From: Porphyrobacter sp. AAP60
Lineage (GTDB): Bacteria > Pseudomonadota > Alphaproteobacteria > Sphingomonadales > Sphingomonadaceae
NCBI RefSeq assembly: GCF_001296025.1
Contig: NZ_LJHV01000010.1
Span: 62,001-126,000 of the forward strand
Length of the DNA stretch: 64,000 nucleotides
Direction: 5' to 3'
Part shown: positions 45,881 to 55,275 of the stretch, piece by piece
Position numbering within the stretch: position 1 is the first letter of the stretch
Layout of the letters: each line of letters begins with the position of its first letter
The notes under the pieces: model-generated
What the model was told of the DNA's origin: nothing
The model's input: the letters and a program-made list of their open reading frames with translations, nothing else
Database searches by the model: none
Made by a program: the position numbers and the translations under genes

Positions 45881-46117
45881 TGGATACGCACAAAAATTAT
45901 GAGGGTCACACCTGACTGACGCGCAAGAATGCGAGATACAGCGGGCTTTTTAGTCGGCGGAATCTTCATTGTGCAAGAGGTGCCCGGCAGACAAAATGTG
46001 AAAAATGCGCGCATTATCCCACAGTTTGTGTTGAAATCCGCTTCCCGCACTTGGCAAGGGCTTGTCGAGATTGCCTAACCTGATGAATATTATAGATATA
46101 AAGTGACCATCAGCTAA

Positions 46118-46151
46118 GGGGCGCCGCGCCCCAAAATGGTGCCTTTTGGGG
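46118..46151 (+). promoter_or_regulatory. Overlapping alternative hairpins upstream of a small exported protein
   Basis: GGGGCG-CCG-CGCCCC (46118-46132) shares its right arm with a second stem CCCCAAAA-TGGTGCC-TTTTGGGG (46129-46151). The two cannot form together, as in attenuators or riboregulators. The block lies 50 bases before the next ATG. No known riboswitch is recognised. The rest of the 45881-46201 gap has no gene. Confidence 0.45.
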
Positions 46152-46201
46152 GTGGTCACCGAAAGCCTTTTTTGATATTGCAGTTCTGAAGGAGATTTTT
46201 C

Positions 46202-46540
46202 ATGCGCCTAGCATCTGTTGCCCTTGTTGGCTTGGTTCTCAGTACAACTCCCGCATTCGCCAGTCCTGCAGACTCGGCTCGCACTTCCGAAGCAAAGTGC
46301 GTTTCAAGCCTTGAGAAGGCGAAGGGCGCTTCGGGTTACAAAGTGGTTCGGGAGTGCCCCAAGGCAAAGGTTGTCAATCAGTCTGGTGCAGTAGCCATGG
46401 CGCGGCAGCCGGTTGAAGGCGAATCCAGCCTTAGTTCCGACGGTACTTCGGTGATCCTTTCGCTGTTTGCAGCGGCTGCAATTTTTGGTGGCATTTATGT
46501 TGCTGTTGATTCCGCTGACGGAAATCCGGCTTCGCCTTAA
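46202..46540 (+). CDS. Small exported protein with C-terminal membrane segment
   Basis: 112 residues with a signal peptide (LASVALVGLVLSTTPAFA), a Lys/Cys-containing middle (KCVSSLEKAKG, VVRECPKAKVV) and a hydrophobic segment near the C-terminus (VILSLFAAAAIFGGIYVAV). GAAGGAG precedes the ATG. Two cysteines may pair. Not recognised; similar small membrane proteins occur beside EPS clusters in sphingomonads, so a link to export is suspected. Confidence 0.65.
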   Translation: MRLASVALVGLVLSTTPAFASPADSARTSEAKCVSSLEKAKGASGYKVVRECPKAKVVNQSGAVAMARQPVEGESSLSSDGTSVILSLFAAAAIFGGIYVAVDSADGNPASP

Positions 46541-46709
46541 TCTTATCAGTGGTCATGTCTTGCATGGTCCCTGTAAGTAAAGTGCAATCGGCCTGTTTAC
46601 ACGCGGTAGGGTCACGTAGTGATGTTTGCTGCCAAGCTGCTCCGAGGGGCAATCAGATCGTGAGCTGATTGCCCCCGTGCAGAGGGGCGATGCTAGAGAT
46701 TGGCGGGTT

Positions 46710-47396
46710 GTGCAGAAGAATCTTTTATTTTTGATGGTTTCGCTAGGCGCGCTTTGTGGCTGTTCTACGTCGCGCTCTGACGAGGTGGTGTACAATCCGG
46801 AAGGGTTTGTGGCGCCTGATGCGCCGTTGATCGAAGCGTTGGCCAGCGACTACCGGATCGCCCCGCTTGACAAGCTCGCGGTGAATGTCTTTCAGGTCGA
46901 GAGGCTCTCGGGCGAATATCAGGTTGATTTAACAGGGCGGATCGTGATGCCGTTGGTCGGTGCTGTCGATGCTGTGAATCTAACAACCGATGAATTGCAA
47001 GAACGTTTGAAGCAGCGCTTGTCTGTCGACTATCTGAAGAATCCTGACGTGACTGTTGGTGTAGTCGCGGCCACGGGCAGCAACATAACGGTCGAAGGCG
47101 CTGTCCGGCGACCTGGCCTTTACCCGAATTTCGGCACGATGACCTTGATCCAGGCGGTTGCAGTGAGCGGCGGGATGGACCCGACCGCAAACCCAAAGCG
47201 TGTTTTTGTATTTCGTCAGGTTGACGGCCGGAGAATGATTGCCGGGTTCGACCTGACCACGATCCGCAACGGACAAGAGCCTGACCCCGAAATATACCGC
47301 GGTGATATCATAATCGTACAGGGTTCGAAGTCGAAGGAGACTTGGCAGCAGGTCTTTCAGGGCGTTCAGACATTTGGCATATTTCGGCCAATCTGA
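46710..47396 (+). CDS. Wza-type outer-membrane polysaccharide export lipoprotein
   Basis: The GTG at 46710 gives 228 residues with a lipoprotein signal (LLFLMVSLGALCGCSTS, lipobox LCGC). The poly-export domain follows (YRIAPLDKLAVNVFQVERLS, YQVDLTGRIVMPLVGAV), and one SLBB domain (ITVEGAVRRPGLYPNFG). The frame continues upstream to 46626 and another ATG lies at 46734, so the start is uncertain. It is shorter than E. coli Wza, as is usual for GumB-like proteins. Twelve bases separate it from the Wzc-like gene. Confidence 0.9.
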   Translation: MQKNLLFLMVSLGALCGCSTSRSDEVVYNPEGFVAPDAPLIEALASDYRIAPLDKLAVNVFQVERLSGEYQVDLTGRIVMPLVGAVDAVNLTTDELQERLKQRLSVDYLKNPDVTVGVVAATGSNITVEGAVRRPGLYPNFGTMTLIQAVAVSGGMDPTANPKRVFVFRQVDGRRMIAGFDLTTIRNGQEPDPEIYRGDIIIVQGSKSKETWQQVFQGVQTFGIFRPI

Positions 47397-47407
47397 CAGG
47401 ATAATTC

Positions 47408-49612
47408 GTGACAAGCCAAGAACAGTTTCCCCTGCGTGATTCGCGCGGATCCTTGGTCGAGCATGGCGCTCATGGCCTAGCACCCTACGCCGCGGGATAT
47501 CCGACTGACGACGATGCAGAAACTGAGTTCTCGATTAGCGAAATTCTTTCCGTTCTTTGGGAGAGAAAGTGGTGGATTGGGCTGGCCGCGCTAATCGGAT
47601 TGGTCCTCGCTTTAGGATACTCACTGGCTAAGAGCCCGATGTACCGGGCGACAGCGACCATCGAACTCAACCCTCCGACCGTACCAGTTCTTTCGAATGG
47701 CGGCGAAAGCGGCGAGAATCTCGTCGTACCCACGACTGACCGCCAGTTTCAGGAAACGCAGCTCGGTATTCTTCGGAGCCGGGCATTGGCGGAGCGGGTG
47801 GTCCAGGACCTTAGCTTGGCTGGAGCAGTGCGACAGGAGGGGGCCAAAACGAGCGAGCAGAGCGTGAGTGATCTAGCGGCTTTAATTGCAGCTGATCTGA
47901 CCGTGAGGCCATCGCCGGACAGTCGCTTGGTCGAATTAACCTATGTTTCGGACGACCCGCGCGAGGCGGCTAAGCTGGTAAACGGATTTGCCGCCTCGTT
48001 CATTGACCTCACGCTGGATCGTAAATATGAGGCAACCACATCCGCGCGCAAATTTCTTGAAGGCCGTATCGCGGTTGTGCGCGATGAGGTCAACGATGCC
48101 GAGCGGCGGCTGGTGGCCTATGCCAAGCAAAACGGGATCATTGTGGTGCCGGGCAGTGATGGAAGCGGCAGCACTACCACGCTGACAGGAGAATCACTGG
48201 GCGCATTGAACGCCGCTCTCGCGAATGCACAGCAAAAACGTATCACAGCAGAGCAACGTTTTCGTCAGGCTGGCTCCCTGACCGATGGCGCAGCCAACGC
48301 AGCGGGACTTCGCCAAGAGAAAGCCGGTCTTGAGGCTGAATACCGCGAAAAATCGACTTACCTTCAAGATTCTTTTCCTGAGATGGCGCGCCTGAAAAGT
48401 AGGATTGATGAGCTTGATCGGCAAATCAGTCTCGAAAATTCGCGGGCAGCGGGAGCACTTGGCGCCGAATATCGTGCAGCGCTTGCCGAAGAGCAGGCGC
48501 TCCAAGCGAGGGTTTCGCAATTGAGTGGAAGTGCGCTGAGCGAGCGCGAAGATTCAGTCCAGTACAACATCCTTCAGCGCGAACTTGACACAAGCCGGTC
48601 GCTCTACGACGCTTTACTCGAGCGTTACAACGAAGTTGGCGTTGTTGAAGGCGTGGGCAGCGCGCAGGCCGCAATGGTCGACCAGGCCCAGGTGCCCTCG
48701 GTGCCGTTTGAGCCTTCGATCCTGCGCAATGTGCTTCTTGGGGTCCTGCTGGGGCTGGCACTAGGAAGCGGACTTTCCCTTCTCTATGACCGCTTGACCA
48801 ATACCGTAAAAACGAAGGATGATCTTCGGGAAAAGCTTGGGATCGCAGCGCTTGGAGCCATTCCTCTGGCAGAAAAGGGGGCTTTTCTCGAAGAGGTGCG
48901 CGATCCCTATTCGCAGGTCTACGATGCCTATGCGAGCCTGCGTACGGGGTTGCAACTGTCAACCCTGACCGGCTTTCCTCGGGTGCTTCTGGTCACGAGT
49001 TCGCGTCCGGAGGAAGGCAAGTCGAGTACGAGTTATTCGCTCGGGGTCCAGCTTTCCGATACTGGCAAGCGGGTGCTCCTGATTGATGCCGATATGCGCC
49101 GTCCATCCTTTTTGACGAGGCAGAGCGAGTTCGGCCTATCAACGCTTTTGACCACCCCATCGCGACTGTCGGAGCATCTAGTTGGAACGACCAGCGAAAA
49201 CCTGTCTTTGCTCCCGAGTGGTCCGACCCCGCCCAACCCGGCCAATATCATCGTGGCCGTGCGGCTCGAAGCGATCCTCGCAGAGGCGCGTGAACTTTTC
49301 GATCACATCATCATCGACGCACCGCCGGTGGCAAATTTTGCCGATGCTATCCTTCTGGCCATGAGCAGTGACGGAGTGCTGTTTGCGATTGAAAGCGGAA
49401 AGACACGCACGACCGTGGCACGTGCGGCGTTGTCGCAGCTTCGTATGGCGAAAGCCAACCTGCTCGGAGGGACTCTGACCAAAGCCAGCGGGCGCGCCGT
49501 CGACTACGGCTATGGCTATGGCACCTATTACAGCGGCACGCAGCGCAGCAGCGAAACGAGTATCCAAATCGCCGAATATCTCGACGAACCTGCTCAGCGG
49601 CACCAAACCTGA
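47408..49612 (+). CDS. Wzc-type chain-length regulator and tyrosine autokinase
   Basis: 734 residues from a GTG. It has a Wzz domain with two membrane helices (WWIGLAALIGLVLALGYSLA near residue 55 and LRNVLLGVLLGLALGSGL near 440) flanking a long coiled coil. A cytoplasmic BY-kinase follows: Walker A SSRPEEGKSSTSYSLG, Walker A' LLIDADMRRPS, Walker B HIIIDAPPV. A C-terminal tyrosine cluster (DYGYGYGTYYSG) is the autophosphorylation tail. It couples polymer length and export through the Wza-type pore. No cognate phosphatase gene is seen in the window. Confidence 0.93.
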   Translation: MTSQEQFPLRDSRGSLVEHGAHGLAPYAAGYPTDDDAETEFSISEILSVLWERKWWIGLAALIGLVLALGYSLAKSPMYRATATIELNPPTVPVLSNGGESGENLVVPTTDRQFQETQLGILRSRALAERVVQDLSLAGAVRQEGAKTSEQSVSDLAALIAADLTVRPSPDSRLVELTYVSDDPREAAKLVNGFAASFIDLTLDRKYEATTSARKFLEGRIAVVRDEVNDAERRLVAYAKQNGIIVVPGSDGSGSTTTLTGESLGALNAALANAQQKRITAEQRFRQAGSLTDGAANAAGLRQEKAGLEAEYREKSTYLQDSFPEMARLKSRIDELDRQISLENSRAAGALGAEYRAALAEEQALQARVSQLSGSALSEREDSVQYNILQRELDTSRSLYDALLERYNEVGVVEGVGSAQAAMVDQAQVPSVPFEPSILRNVLLGVLLGLALGSGLSLLYDRLTNTVKTKDDLREKLGIAALGAIPLAEKGAFLEEVRDPYSQVYDAYASLRTGLQLSTLTGFPRVLLVTSSRPEEGKSSTSYSLGVQLSDTGKRVLLIDADMRRPSFLTRQSEFGLSTLLTTPSRLSEHLVGTTSENLSLLPSGPTPPNPANIIVAVRLEAILAEARELFDHIIIDAPPVANFADAILLAMSSDGVLFAIESGKTRTTVARAALSQLRMAKANLLGGTLTKASGRAVDYGYGYGTYYSGTQRSSETSIQIAEYLDEPAQRHQT

Positions 49613-49614
49613 CG

Positions 49615-50769
49615 ATGAGAGCGTTCCGGCTTGCCGTTCTCGGTCCGGTTATATGCGGACTGTTTTTGCTTTCGGGACTGTCTTTCGTCTGGTCACCTTC
49701 CGGTTCCTGGCCCACCGCTTCAGGTGAAACCAAGCTGATCCATCCTTCGCGCCAGCTGCGGCAAGTTACTTCGCGTCTATCCGAGTCGGGAGCCGCGGAA
49801 CTCTCCGGGATTGTTGACGAAGCGACCTCTGTGCTTCGCAAGGCTCCGCTAGAAGCGGACCCCTTCATCATTGCTGCATTAGCGCGCTATAACGAGCAGC
49901 AATACGCTGAATCCCAGGCGCTGCTCGAAATTGCTCGCAGACGCAATGCCCGCTCGCGCGAGGCGCGATACCTAGCTGTCGACGCCGCGATCGCCCTCGG
50001 CGACATTGATGCTGCCGTCAGGGATTTGGAGGCGCTTCAGCAGCTTGCGCCTCAAAACCGCGAACTGTCTTCGGAGATACTGGTTCTGCTTGCCGGTCAT
50101 CCTGAAACCAGCAAGTCGGCAATGGGCGCCTTGCAGTCAGACAAAACCAAGGGGATGGTCCTCGCCGAGTTAGCGCGTTCAGGCGCGGAACCATCCGTGC
50201 TGCTAGACGCGATCAGGGTTGCAAAGGCGGCAGATGCCCTCGCGGGAGATCCGGCGACTATTGGAGCGATTGTGCGTCCATTGGTCCAAGCAGGAAACGT
50301 CGATGCAGCCTATCAGGTGTGGTCGGCATTGACCGCAAATGCAGCGGCCCGACCGCGTTTGCTACGGGATGGCGCATTCGAACAGGATCTTCCGCCCCCT
50401 TTTGGCTGGGAATTGCCATCCGGCCGCGATGCCTATGCTGCCCGGCAATCGCCCGGCCTTGCCGGCGAGACCTATGGCCGCCGTAATGCGCCGCTCGCGC
50501 GTCAGCTCCTCACGCTTCCGGCAGGTGCCTATCGGCTCGTTGTAACTGCTTCTCGGGCCAATGACCTAGTGCAGGCGAATGTGCGTTGCTTCCCCGCCGA
50601 GGAGATTGCGCGGCTGGGCATCGAACGCACGGGGACCAATGAGACTAGCTTTGTCGTATCGGGTAACTGTCGTGCGCAGTGGCTCGAAGTGAATGCCCGC
50701 GCAAGCGATCCTCCCCGAAGCGGGGCATTCCGGATCGAAACAATCATGATCGTCGAGAGCGGAGCATGA
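49615..50769 (+). CDS. Exported TPR-like protein of the EPS operon
   Basis: 384 residues with an N-terminal hydrophobic anchor or signal (RLAVLGPVICGLFLLSGLSF). Repeated helix pairs resembling TPRs follow (IIAALARYNEQQYAESQALL, AIALGDIDAAVRDLEALQQL). A beta-rich C-terminal domain holds GAYRLVVTASRANDLVQANV and one Cys pair. It begins two bases after the wzc-like gene and its stop overlaps the polymerase start, so it is an integral part of the operon. Probably a periplasmic scaffold for polymer assembly; exact role unknown. Confidence 0.75.
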   Translation: MRAFRLAVLGPVICGLFLLSGLSFVWSPSGSWPTASGETKLIHPSRQLRQVTSRLSESGAAELSGIVDEATSVLRKAPLEADPFIIAALARYNEQQYAESQALLEIARRRNARSREARYLAVDAAIALGDIDAAVRDLEALQQLAPQNRELSSEILVLLAGHPETSKSAMGALQSDKTKGMVLAELARSGAEPSVLLDAIRVAKAADALAGDPATIGAIVRPLVQAGNVDAAYQVWSALTANAAARPRLLRDGAFEQDLPPPFGWELPSGRDAYAARQSPGLAGETYGRRNAPLARQLLTLPAGAYRLVVTASRANDLVQANVRCFPAEEIARLGIERTGTNETSFVVSGNCRAQWLEVNARASDPPRSGAFRIETIMIVESGA

Positions 50770-52094
50770 CGAACCGAGTTCGAGAAGGGCTTTTCACTGC
50801 CTTTTTGATTGCATGCCTCGCAATCGGGGGTGCGAGCCGAGAGGGCGACCTTGGCAACTTCGCTCTGCAAGTGTGCGGGATCGGATTTCTGGGCTGGGGC
50901 TTTTATCGTTTCGATTGGGCGGGACTTAAGGCCCCCGAACGCTTGCTGCTGGGGTTTGGCGCGCTTGGTCTTTTAACCCTAGTAGCGCAATTCGTTCCGC
51001 TCTCACCCGAGGCGTGGGCGCAGCTTCCTGGACGCAGCGCGATCGCAGCCGAATTGGCGTTGCTCAACGCACTGCCCGATCCGGGATTTGTGACACTCTC
51101 ATTCCACGACAGTTTGCGCTCGGCGATGTGGCTGCTTCCCGCACTCGGCGCCGGGATCGCGCTGCTGGCTGCGCGGACCGTTCCGACGGTGGTTGTGGCA
51201 CTCGCATTGGTTGGCATGGCGCTTTTGTCCCTATTTCTGGGGCTTTTGCAGGTGTTGGGAGGGGCAGAGACGGACTGGTATCTCTACGACTTCACCAACC
51301 GCGGCTACATGGTCGGGTTCTTCGCTAATGCCAATCACATGGCCACACTGCTGCTTGTCTCGCTGCCGTTCCTCGGTGCGTTGGTGCGCGAGAGCAGAAC
51401 CCGCTTGCCTGAGCGCAAGGTTGAGCTGACCCTCTTCGGGGCCGCGGTGTTTGGCCTATTGGCGATCGGGATCGGTCTGGTGGGCTCATTAACAGGATAT
51501 GCGTTGCTGGCGCCGGCCGCGCTCGCCAGTGTGCTGATCGTCTGGACGCCGCGCAAGCGTCTGCTCGGATTGCTAACAGTTCCGGCGCTCGCGTTCGCTG
51601 CACTGTTGCTTGGAATTATGGGGACCGGGCAGAACGCCTTCTCGCCAGATGCAAACTCCTCACTGGCCGGGCGCGAACAAATTCGGATGAACGCAGTTCC
51701 TGCGGCAGTCGATTTTTTCCCTGTTGGTTCAGGGCTCGGTACTTTCGAGGACGTATACCGCCGCTACGAGGACCAGGAGCGTGTAACCACCACGTTCATC
51801 AACCATGCGCATAACGACTACCTTGAACTGGTCATTGATTTGGGCGCTCTTGGGTTACTATTGATTGCGGTGTTCTTCGCCTGGTGGCTTTACTGCCTGC
51901 GGTGTCTCTGGGGCGTTTCCGCGTCCCCTTTTGCCTGGGCGGGATGGGTCGCGATCGGTATCCTCCTGACACATTCAGGGTGGGATTATCCGCTACGCAC
52001 CGCTGCTCTCAGCACTGTATTTGGTATTTGTTGTGTCCTCGTAGCCCGCATGGTGCCCGCCCGTGACGCCGATCGTGGAGCATCAATCACCTAG
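50766..52094 (+). CDS. O-antigen ligase/polymerase-like membrane protein (Wzy/WaaL family)
   Basis: The ATG at 50766 overlaps the preceding stop as ATGA and gives 442 residues with about ten membrane helices. The O-antigen-ligase motif region is present: NANHMATLLLVSLPFLGALV and, in the large periplasmic loop, GSGLGTFEDVYRRYEDQE followed by FINHAHNDYLELVIDLGALG. His-Asn-Asp-Tyr is the hallmark. In an EPS cluster it most likely polymerises repeat units. Confidence 0.88.
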   Translation: MTNRVREGLFTAFLIACLAIGGASREGDLGNFALQVCGIGFLGWGFYRFDWAGLKAPERLLLGFGALGLLTLVAQFVPLSPEAWAQLPGRSAIAAELALLNALPDPGFVTLSFHDSLRSAMWLLPALGAGIALLAARTVPTVVVALALVGMALLSLFLGLLQVLGGAETDWYLYDFTNRGYMVGFFANANHMATLLLVSLPFLGALVRESRTRLPERKVELTLFGAAVFGLLAIGIGLVGSLTGYALLAPAALASVLIVWTPRKRLLGLLTVPALAFAALLLGIMGTGQNAFSPDANSSLAGREQIRMNAVPAAVDFFPVGSGLGTFEDVYRRYEDQERVTTTFINHAHNDYLELVIDLGALGLLLIAVFFAWWLYCLRCLWGVSASPFAWAGWVAIGILLTHSGWDYPLRTAALSTVFGICCVLVARMVPARDADRGASIT

Positions 52095-52138
52095 CGGCGA
52101 CACGGCCCGTCCTGCGTCGCTTCGAAACCGTGAGACGC

Positions 52139-52165
52139 GTTACCTCGCCTCGGTAACACTTTTTA
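52139..52165 (+). terminator. Probable terminator of the wza-wzy operon
   Basis: GTTACC (52139-52144) pairs with GGTAAC (52152-52157) over a seven-base loop, followed by AC and five T residues. It lies 45 bases after the polymerase stop and before a convergent gene. Confidence 0.5.
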
Positions 52166-52243
52166 AGATGGCGACGAAAGAATGAATCGCGAGCCGAGGC
52201 GTCAGCATTAATGGGGTTTACGCACTGTGCCCCACTCCGTCGC

Positions 52244-53476
52244 TTACAACCGCTCAGATTGCATTTTTTGGATCATCTCGCGCCATTCGCGCAGGCGTTT
52301 TGTTCGGGAAAGCTCTGCGAGGCAGTATGTCCTCGCGTTGGCTCCGAGACGCGAACGAAGCGCTGGGTCACGTTCCAATGTCAAAACAAAGTCTGCGACT
52401 CCGCGCGCATCACCCTTTGCGAAGCTCGCTCCGCAGTCTGCCGCGCGAATCAGGCGGGCCACTTCACCGTTCTCATCGCCAATGAAGATAATCGGCTTAC
52501 CGACCGCGGCGGCGCCATAGAATTTGCTCGGAACAATCAATCCTTCGAGCACAGGCTCAAGCGAGAGCCAGTGAATGTCGGGCACGTTAAGGCTTTGCGG
52601 AAGTTCGCTGCGTGGGCGATAGGGCCGCCGATCAATCGTGCCAGCAAGGCGGTTGGCGCCCATGGCCGCTTCCACCAAGGCGTGCTTGGCGCCGCCCCCA
52701 ATAAACAAAAGCTTGAAGGAATCAGCGAGCTCTTGCTTCATGAGACTGGCCGCCTCGAGCATGGTGTTGGCATCATGCGCTCTGCCAAGGTTACCTGAAT
52801 AGCCGATAACCAGAGTACCGGGCTCGTATCCCCACTCGCTTCGCAAGCTGTTCGCTTCAGGCTTTAGCGGCCATACCTCATCTTCGCCTGCCCAGTTCTG
52901 GATGACCATGATCTGGTGATCGGCCACACCGCGCGAACGCAGCATATCGCGCATGCGCTCACCAATAACAACGTTCATCAAGGCTTTCTTCCAAGCCCAG
53001 TCGCGTAACCAGGTGACGAGACGCACAATGGGATTTGCCGGCGTCCCATAGCCGAGCCGGGTGGCCGTTTCAGGGTAGATGTCCTGAACCCAGTGAATCA
53101 CGTCAGCGCCTTTCAGACGCGCAAGGATGACAGCGAACAATCCCATGAGCGGCGGATCGGTGAGACAAATGACCAGATCGCCCCGCCGCACATGCGAAGC
53201 GCCTGCTAATAGCCCGCCCAGATAGAATGCGATAAAGTTCAGCAAACGCCCGAGAAGAGACTGTTGAGAGATCGGAAGGTTCGGCAGGCGGGTGACGGTA
53301 ACCCTTGGGTCCATCGAACCAGACGTGCTCCCGGCTGTCCCCGTGTAGGAAGCCGCCGCCGTGATCACATGCATATCGAGTGCAAGCGGAGTGAGCCCTT
53401 CGACCAGGTCTGACAGCATCAACGAGGTTGCGGATTCATCGGGATGGAAGAAGCGGTTAATGAAGACGAGGCGCAT
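52244..53476 (-). CDS. WcaI-like glycosyltransferase (GT4)
   Basis: 410 residues. The GT-B fold shows INRFFHPDESATSLMLSDLV, VIHWVQDIYPETATRLGYG, NWAGEDEVWPL, IGYSGNLGRAHDANTMLEAA, and the donor-site region VPSKFYGAAAVGKPIIFIGD with EVARLIRAADCG. This is the WcaI/fucosyltransferase-like arrangement of GT family 4. It transfers a sugar to the growing lipid-linked repeat at the cytoplasmic face. It is the last gene of a leftward set with the sugar transferase and the NusG-like gene. Confidence 0.9.
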   Translation of the reverse strand: MRLVFINRFFHPDESATSLMLSDLVEGLTPLALDMHVITAAASYTGTAGSTSGSMDPRVTVTRLPNLPISQQSLLGRLLNFIAFYLGGLLAGASHVRRGDLVICLTDPPLMGLFAVILARLKGADVIHWVQDIYPETATRLGYGTPANPIVRLVTWLRDWAWKKALMNVVIGERMRDMLRSRGVADHQIMVIQNWAGEDEVWPLKPEANSLRSEWGYEPGTLVIGYSGNLGRAHDANTMLEAASLMKQELADSFKLLFIGGGAKHALVEAAMGANRLAGTIDRRPYRPRSELPQSLNVPDIHWLSLEPVLEGLIVPSKFYGAAAVGKPIIFIGDENGEVARLIRAADCGASFAKGDARGVADFVLTLERDPALRSRLGANARTYCLAELSRTKRLREWREMIQKMQSERL

Positions 53477-53814
53477 AGAACGTTTCCTTGCTCAGGAGCA
53501 GCGGAGTAAACAAGGGGTTGTGGGCAGCAACTTGCAAATAGTCCGTTTGATGTCTCGTCGATCCGCCGGCATATTGAGAGACGAAGCTGAGGCATTCGCC
53601 TTGGCCAGATGTTCCGCAGCTGACATTGCCTTTGTCACGAGCGGTGAGTCCGCTCCTGTGCAGTGGAGATAGCGATCAGCCCCGGCGCGTGCCTCTGCCA
53701 GCAAGGGGGGCAGGGCACGGCGAACGACCTCGTGCTTACCCGCAAAGCCACACAGCAATGCGCCAAACGCCCGCACGATCAATGAGCAACTTTTCGCTAG
53801 CCGGCCCTTGCGCT
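53477..53814 (-). other. Short interval with an uncertain open frame
   Basis: On the operon strand a frame ending at 53492 reads IVRAFGALLCGFAGKHEVVR onward for about 95 residues, with AGADRYLHCTGADSPLVTKA in the middle. Only TTG or GTG starts lie after the end of the sugar transferase gene. It could be a small operon gene or merely an open frame; I recognise no domain. Confidence 0.3.
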
Positions 53815-55275
53815 TTACTTCGCACCAATACCGGTGAGGATCACTCGAATGGTTTTGAGGGCAACCAGCAAGTCGAGCCACAAAGAGATATTTTTGATGT
53901 AATAGAAATCGTAGCGCAGCTTGGAGAGCACGTCATTTACGCCCGTTACGTGCCCCTGATTGACCTGCGCCCAGCCGGTGATCCCCGGGCGGACTATGTG
54001 CCGATACGAATAGAACGGCAGCTCATCTTCGTACCACTCTGCCAGTGATCGCGCTTCGGGACGCGGTCCGATGAAGCTCATGTCTCCGGCAAGAATATTG
54101 AAAATCTGGGGCAATTCGTCGATGCGGCTTCGGCGCAAGAAGCGCCCCAGCCGGGTGATCCGCTCATCGTCAGTCTGCGTCGTCGCATCTTCACGTGCAG
54201 CTTGTTGCTCGGCAACAGGATCGCGCTCACGCATGGTCCGGAACTTGATCATCCTGAAGGTATCGCCGCGAAAACCGACGCGCTCCTGAATGAAGAAAGC
54301 ACGGCCCCGCGAATCGATCTTCACAAGCAGTGCGATGACCGCGAAGGCTATCAGGCACAACGGCAGCAGCGCTATTGCTCCACACAGGTCGATGAGACGC
54401 TTGACGGCCATATAGGGGACGTTGGGAATGAGCGAGCCGAGCTCATTTTCGCTCAAATGGGCGATCTTGACCTGACCCGTCTGCATCTCCGCTATCTGCC
54501 GATAATGGTAGACCGGAACTCCGGCCAGCGACGCCTGTGCGAAGAGGCGCTCCCAGCCACCGGAATGACAATAATGCAAGTCGGCCACAAGGGCCCAGCC
54601 GCGCCGGCCCGAGCGCACCAGTTCGTCGAGATCGGCGAGGGCCGGTGCGGGCAAATAGAATCCGCTCAACTGGATTTCGCTGGCCCGCCCACGCGTGACG
54701 ACGACGTGCGGCTTCATAATACCCCTGGACCGCACTGCTATAAGAAAGCTTGTCAATACTGCGCCTGCGGCCGTGATTGCGAAGAGAGAGGCAGAGAAGG
54801 GCAGTCGCAGCAAGGCAAGCACGCCAAGCGCAGTGCTGAAGATAGCAAAGTTGACGGGCAGGACATAAGAAAGGTGCCGCGCCTTGGCGTGTTCCCTGAG
54901 GCGCGCTAGGACATAATAACTTATGGCAGCGGCCAGAGCGAGCGCCATGAGGGTCTCGTTGAAGCCGCCGGCGAAAGCGGCGCGACCTTGTAGCGCCCAG
55001 ACCGAAAGAGCGGGAACCATGCCGCCCGCAAGGCAAAGTGGGAGCTCGAGCCGACGCAGAAGCGTGGCGCGAGTGTCGAGCAGGCTGGATGGCAGGGTGT
55101 GCCCCTCATCCTCTGTGTCCCCGCTTGAGTCTTTTCGCGCCTTGCCCTTCGCTTTGGGTGCGGCGGGCGCGGCATTTTTCAGATCGGTCCGCGCCGGGAT
55201 CCCGCGAGTGTCGAATTCGTCCAGTGTAGGGTCATGGACGAATTCGGAGAAAGCTGTGTTCACCGGCTCGTTCAT
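53815..55275 (-). CDS. Undecaprenyl-phosphate sugar phosphotransferase (WcaJ/ExoY type)
   Basis: 486 residues. It loads the first sugar-1-phosphate on undecaprenyl phosphate and so initiates the polysaccharide. A disordered N-terminus (about 70 residues, Lys/Ala-rich) is followed by four membrane helices and a cytoplasmic Rossmann-like part. The bacterial sugar transferase domain shows MAVKRLIDLCGAIALLPLCL, FFIQERVGFRGDTFRMIKFR, TRLGRFLRRSRIDELPQIFN, GDMSFIGPRPEARSLAEWYE and VRPGITGWAQVNQG. Its start overlaps the NusG-like stop as ATGA. Confidence 0.94.
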   Translation of the reverse strand: MNEPVNTAFSEFVHDPTLDEFDTRGIPARTDLKNAAPAAPKAKGKARKDSSGDTEDEGHTLPSSLLDTRATLLRRLELPLCLAGGMVPALSVWALQGRAAFAGGFNETLMALALAAAISYYVLARLREHAKARHLSYVLPVNFAIFSTALGVLALLRLPFSASLFAITAAGAVLTSFLIAVRSRGIMKPHVVVTRGRASEIQLSGFYLPAPALADLDELVRSGRRGWALVADLHYCHSGGWERLFAQASLAGVPVYHYRQIAEMQTGQVKIAHLSENELGSLIPNVPYMAVKRLIDLCGAIALLPLCLIAFAVIALLVKIDSRGRAFFIQERVGFRGDTFRMIKFRTMRERDPVAEQQAAREDATTQTDDERITRLGRFLRRSRIDELPQIFNILAGDMSFIGPRPEARSLAEWYEDELPFYSYRHIVRPGITGWAQVNQGHVTGVNDVLSKLRYDFYYIKNISLWLDLLVALKTIRVILTGIGAK

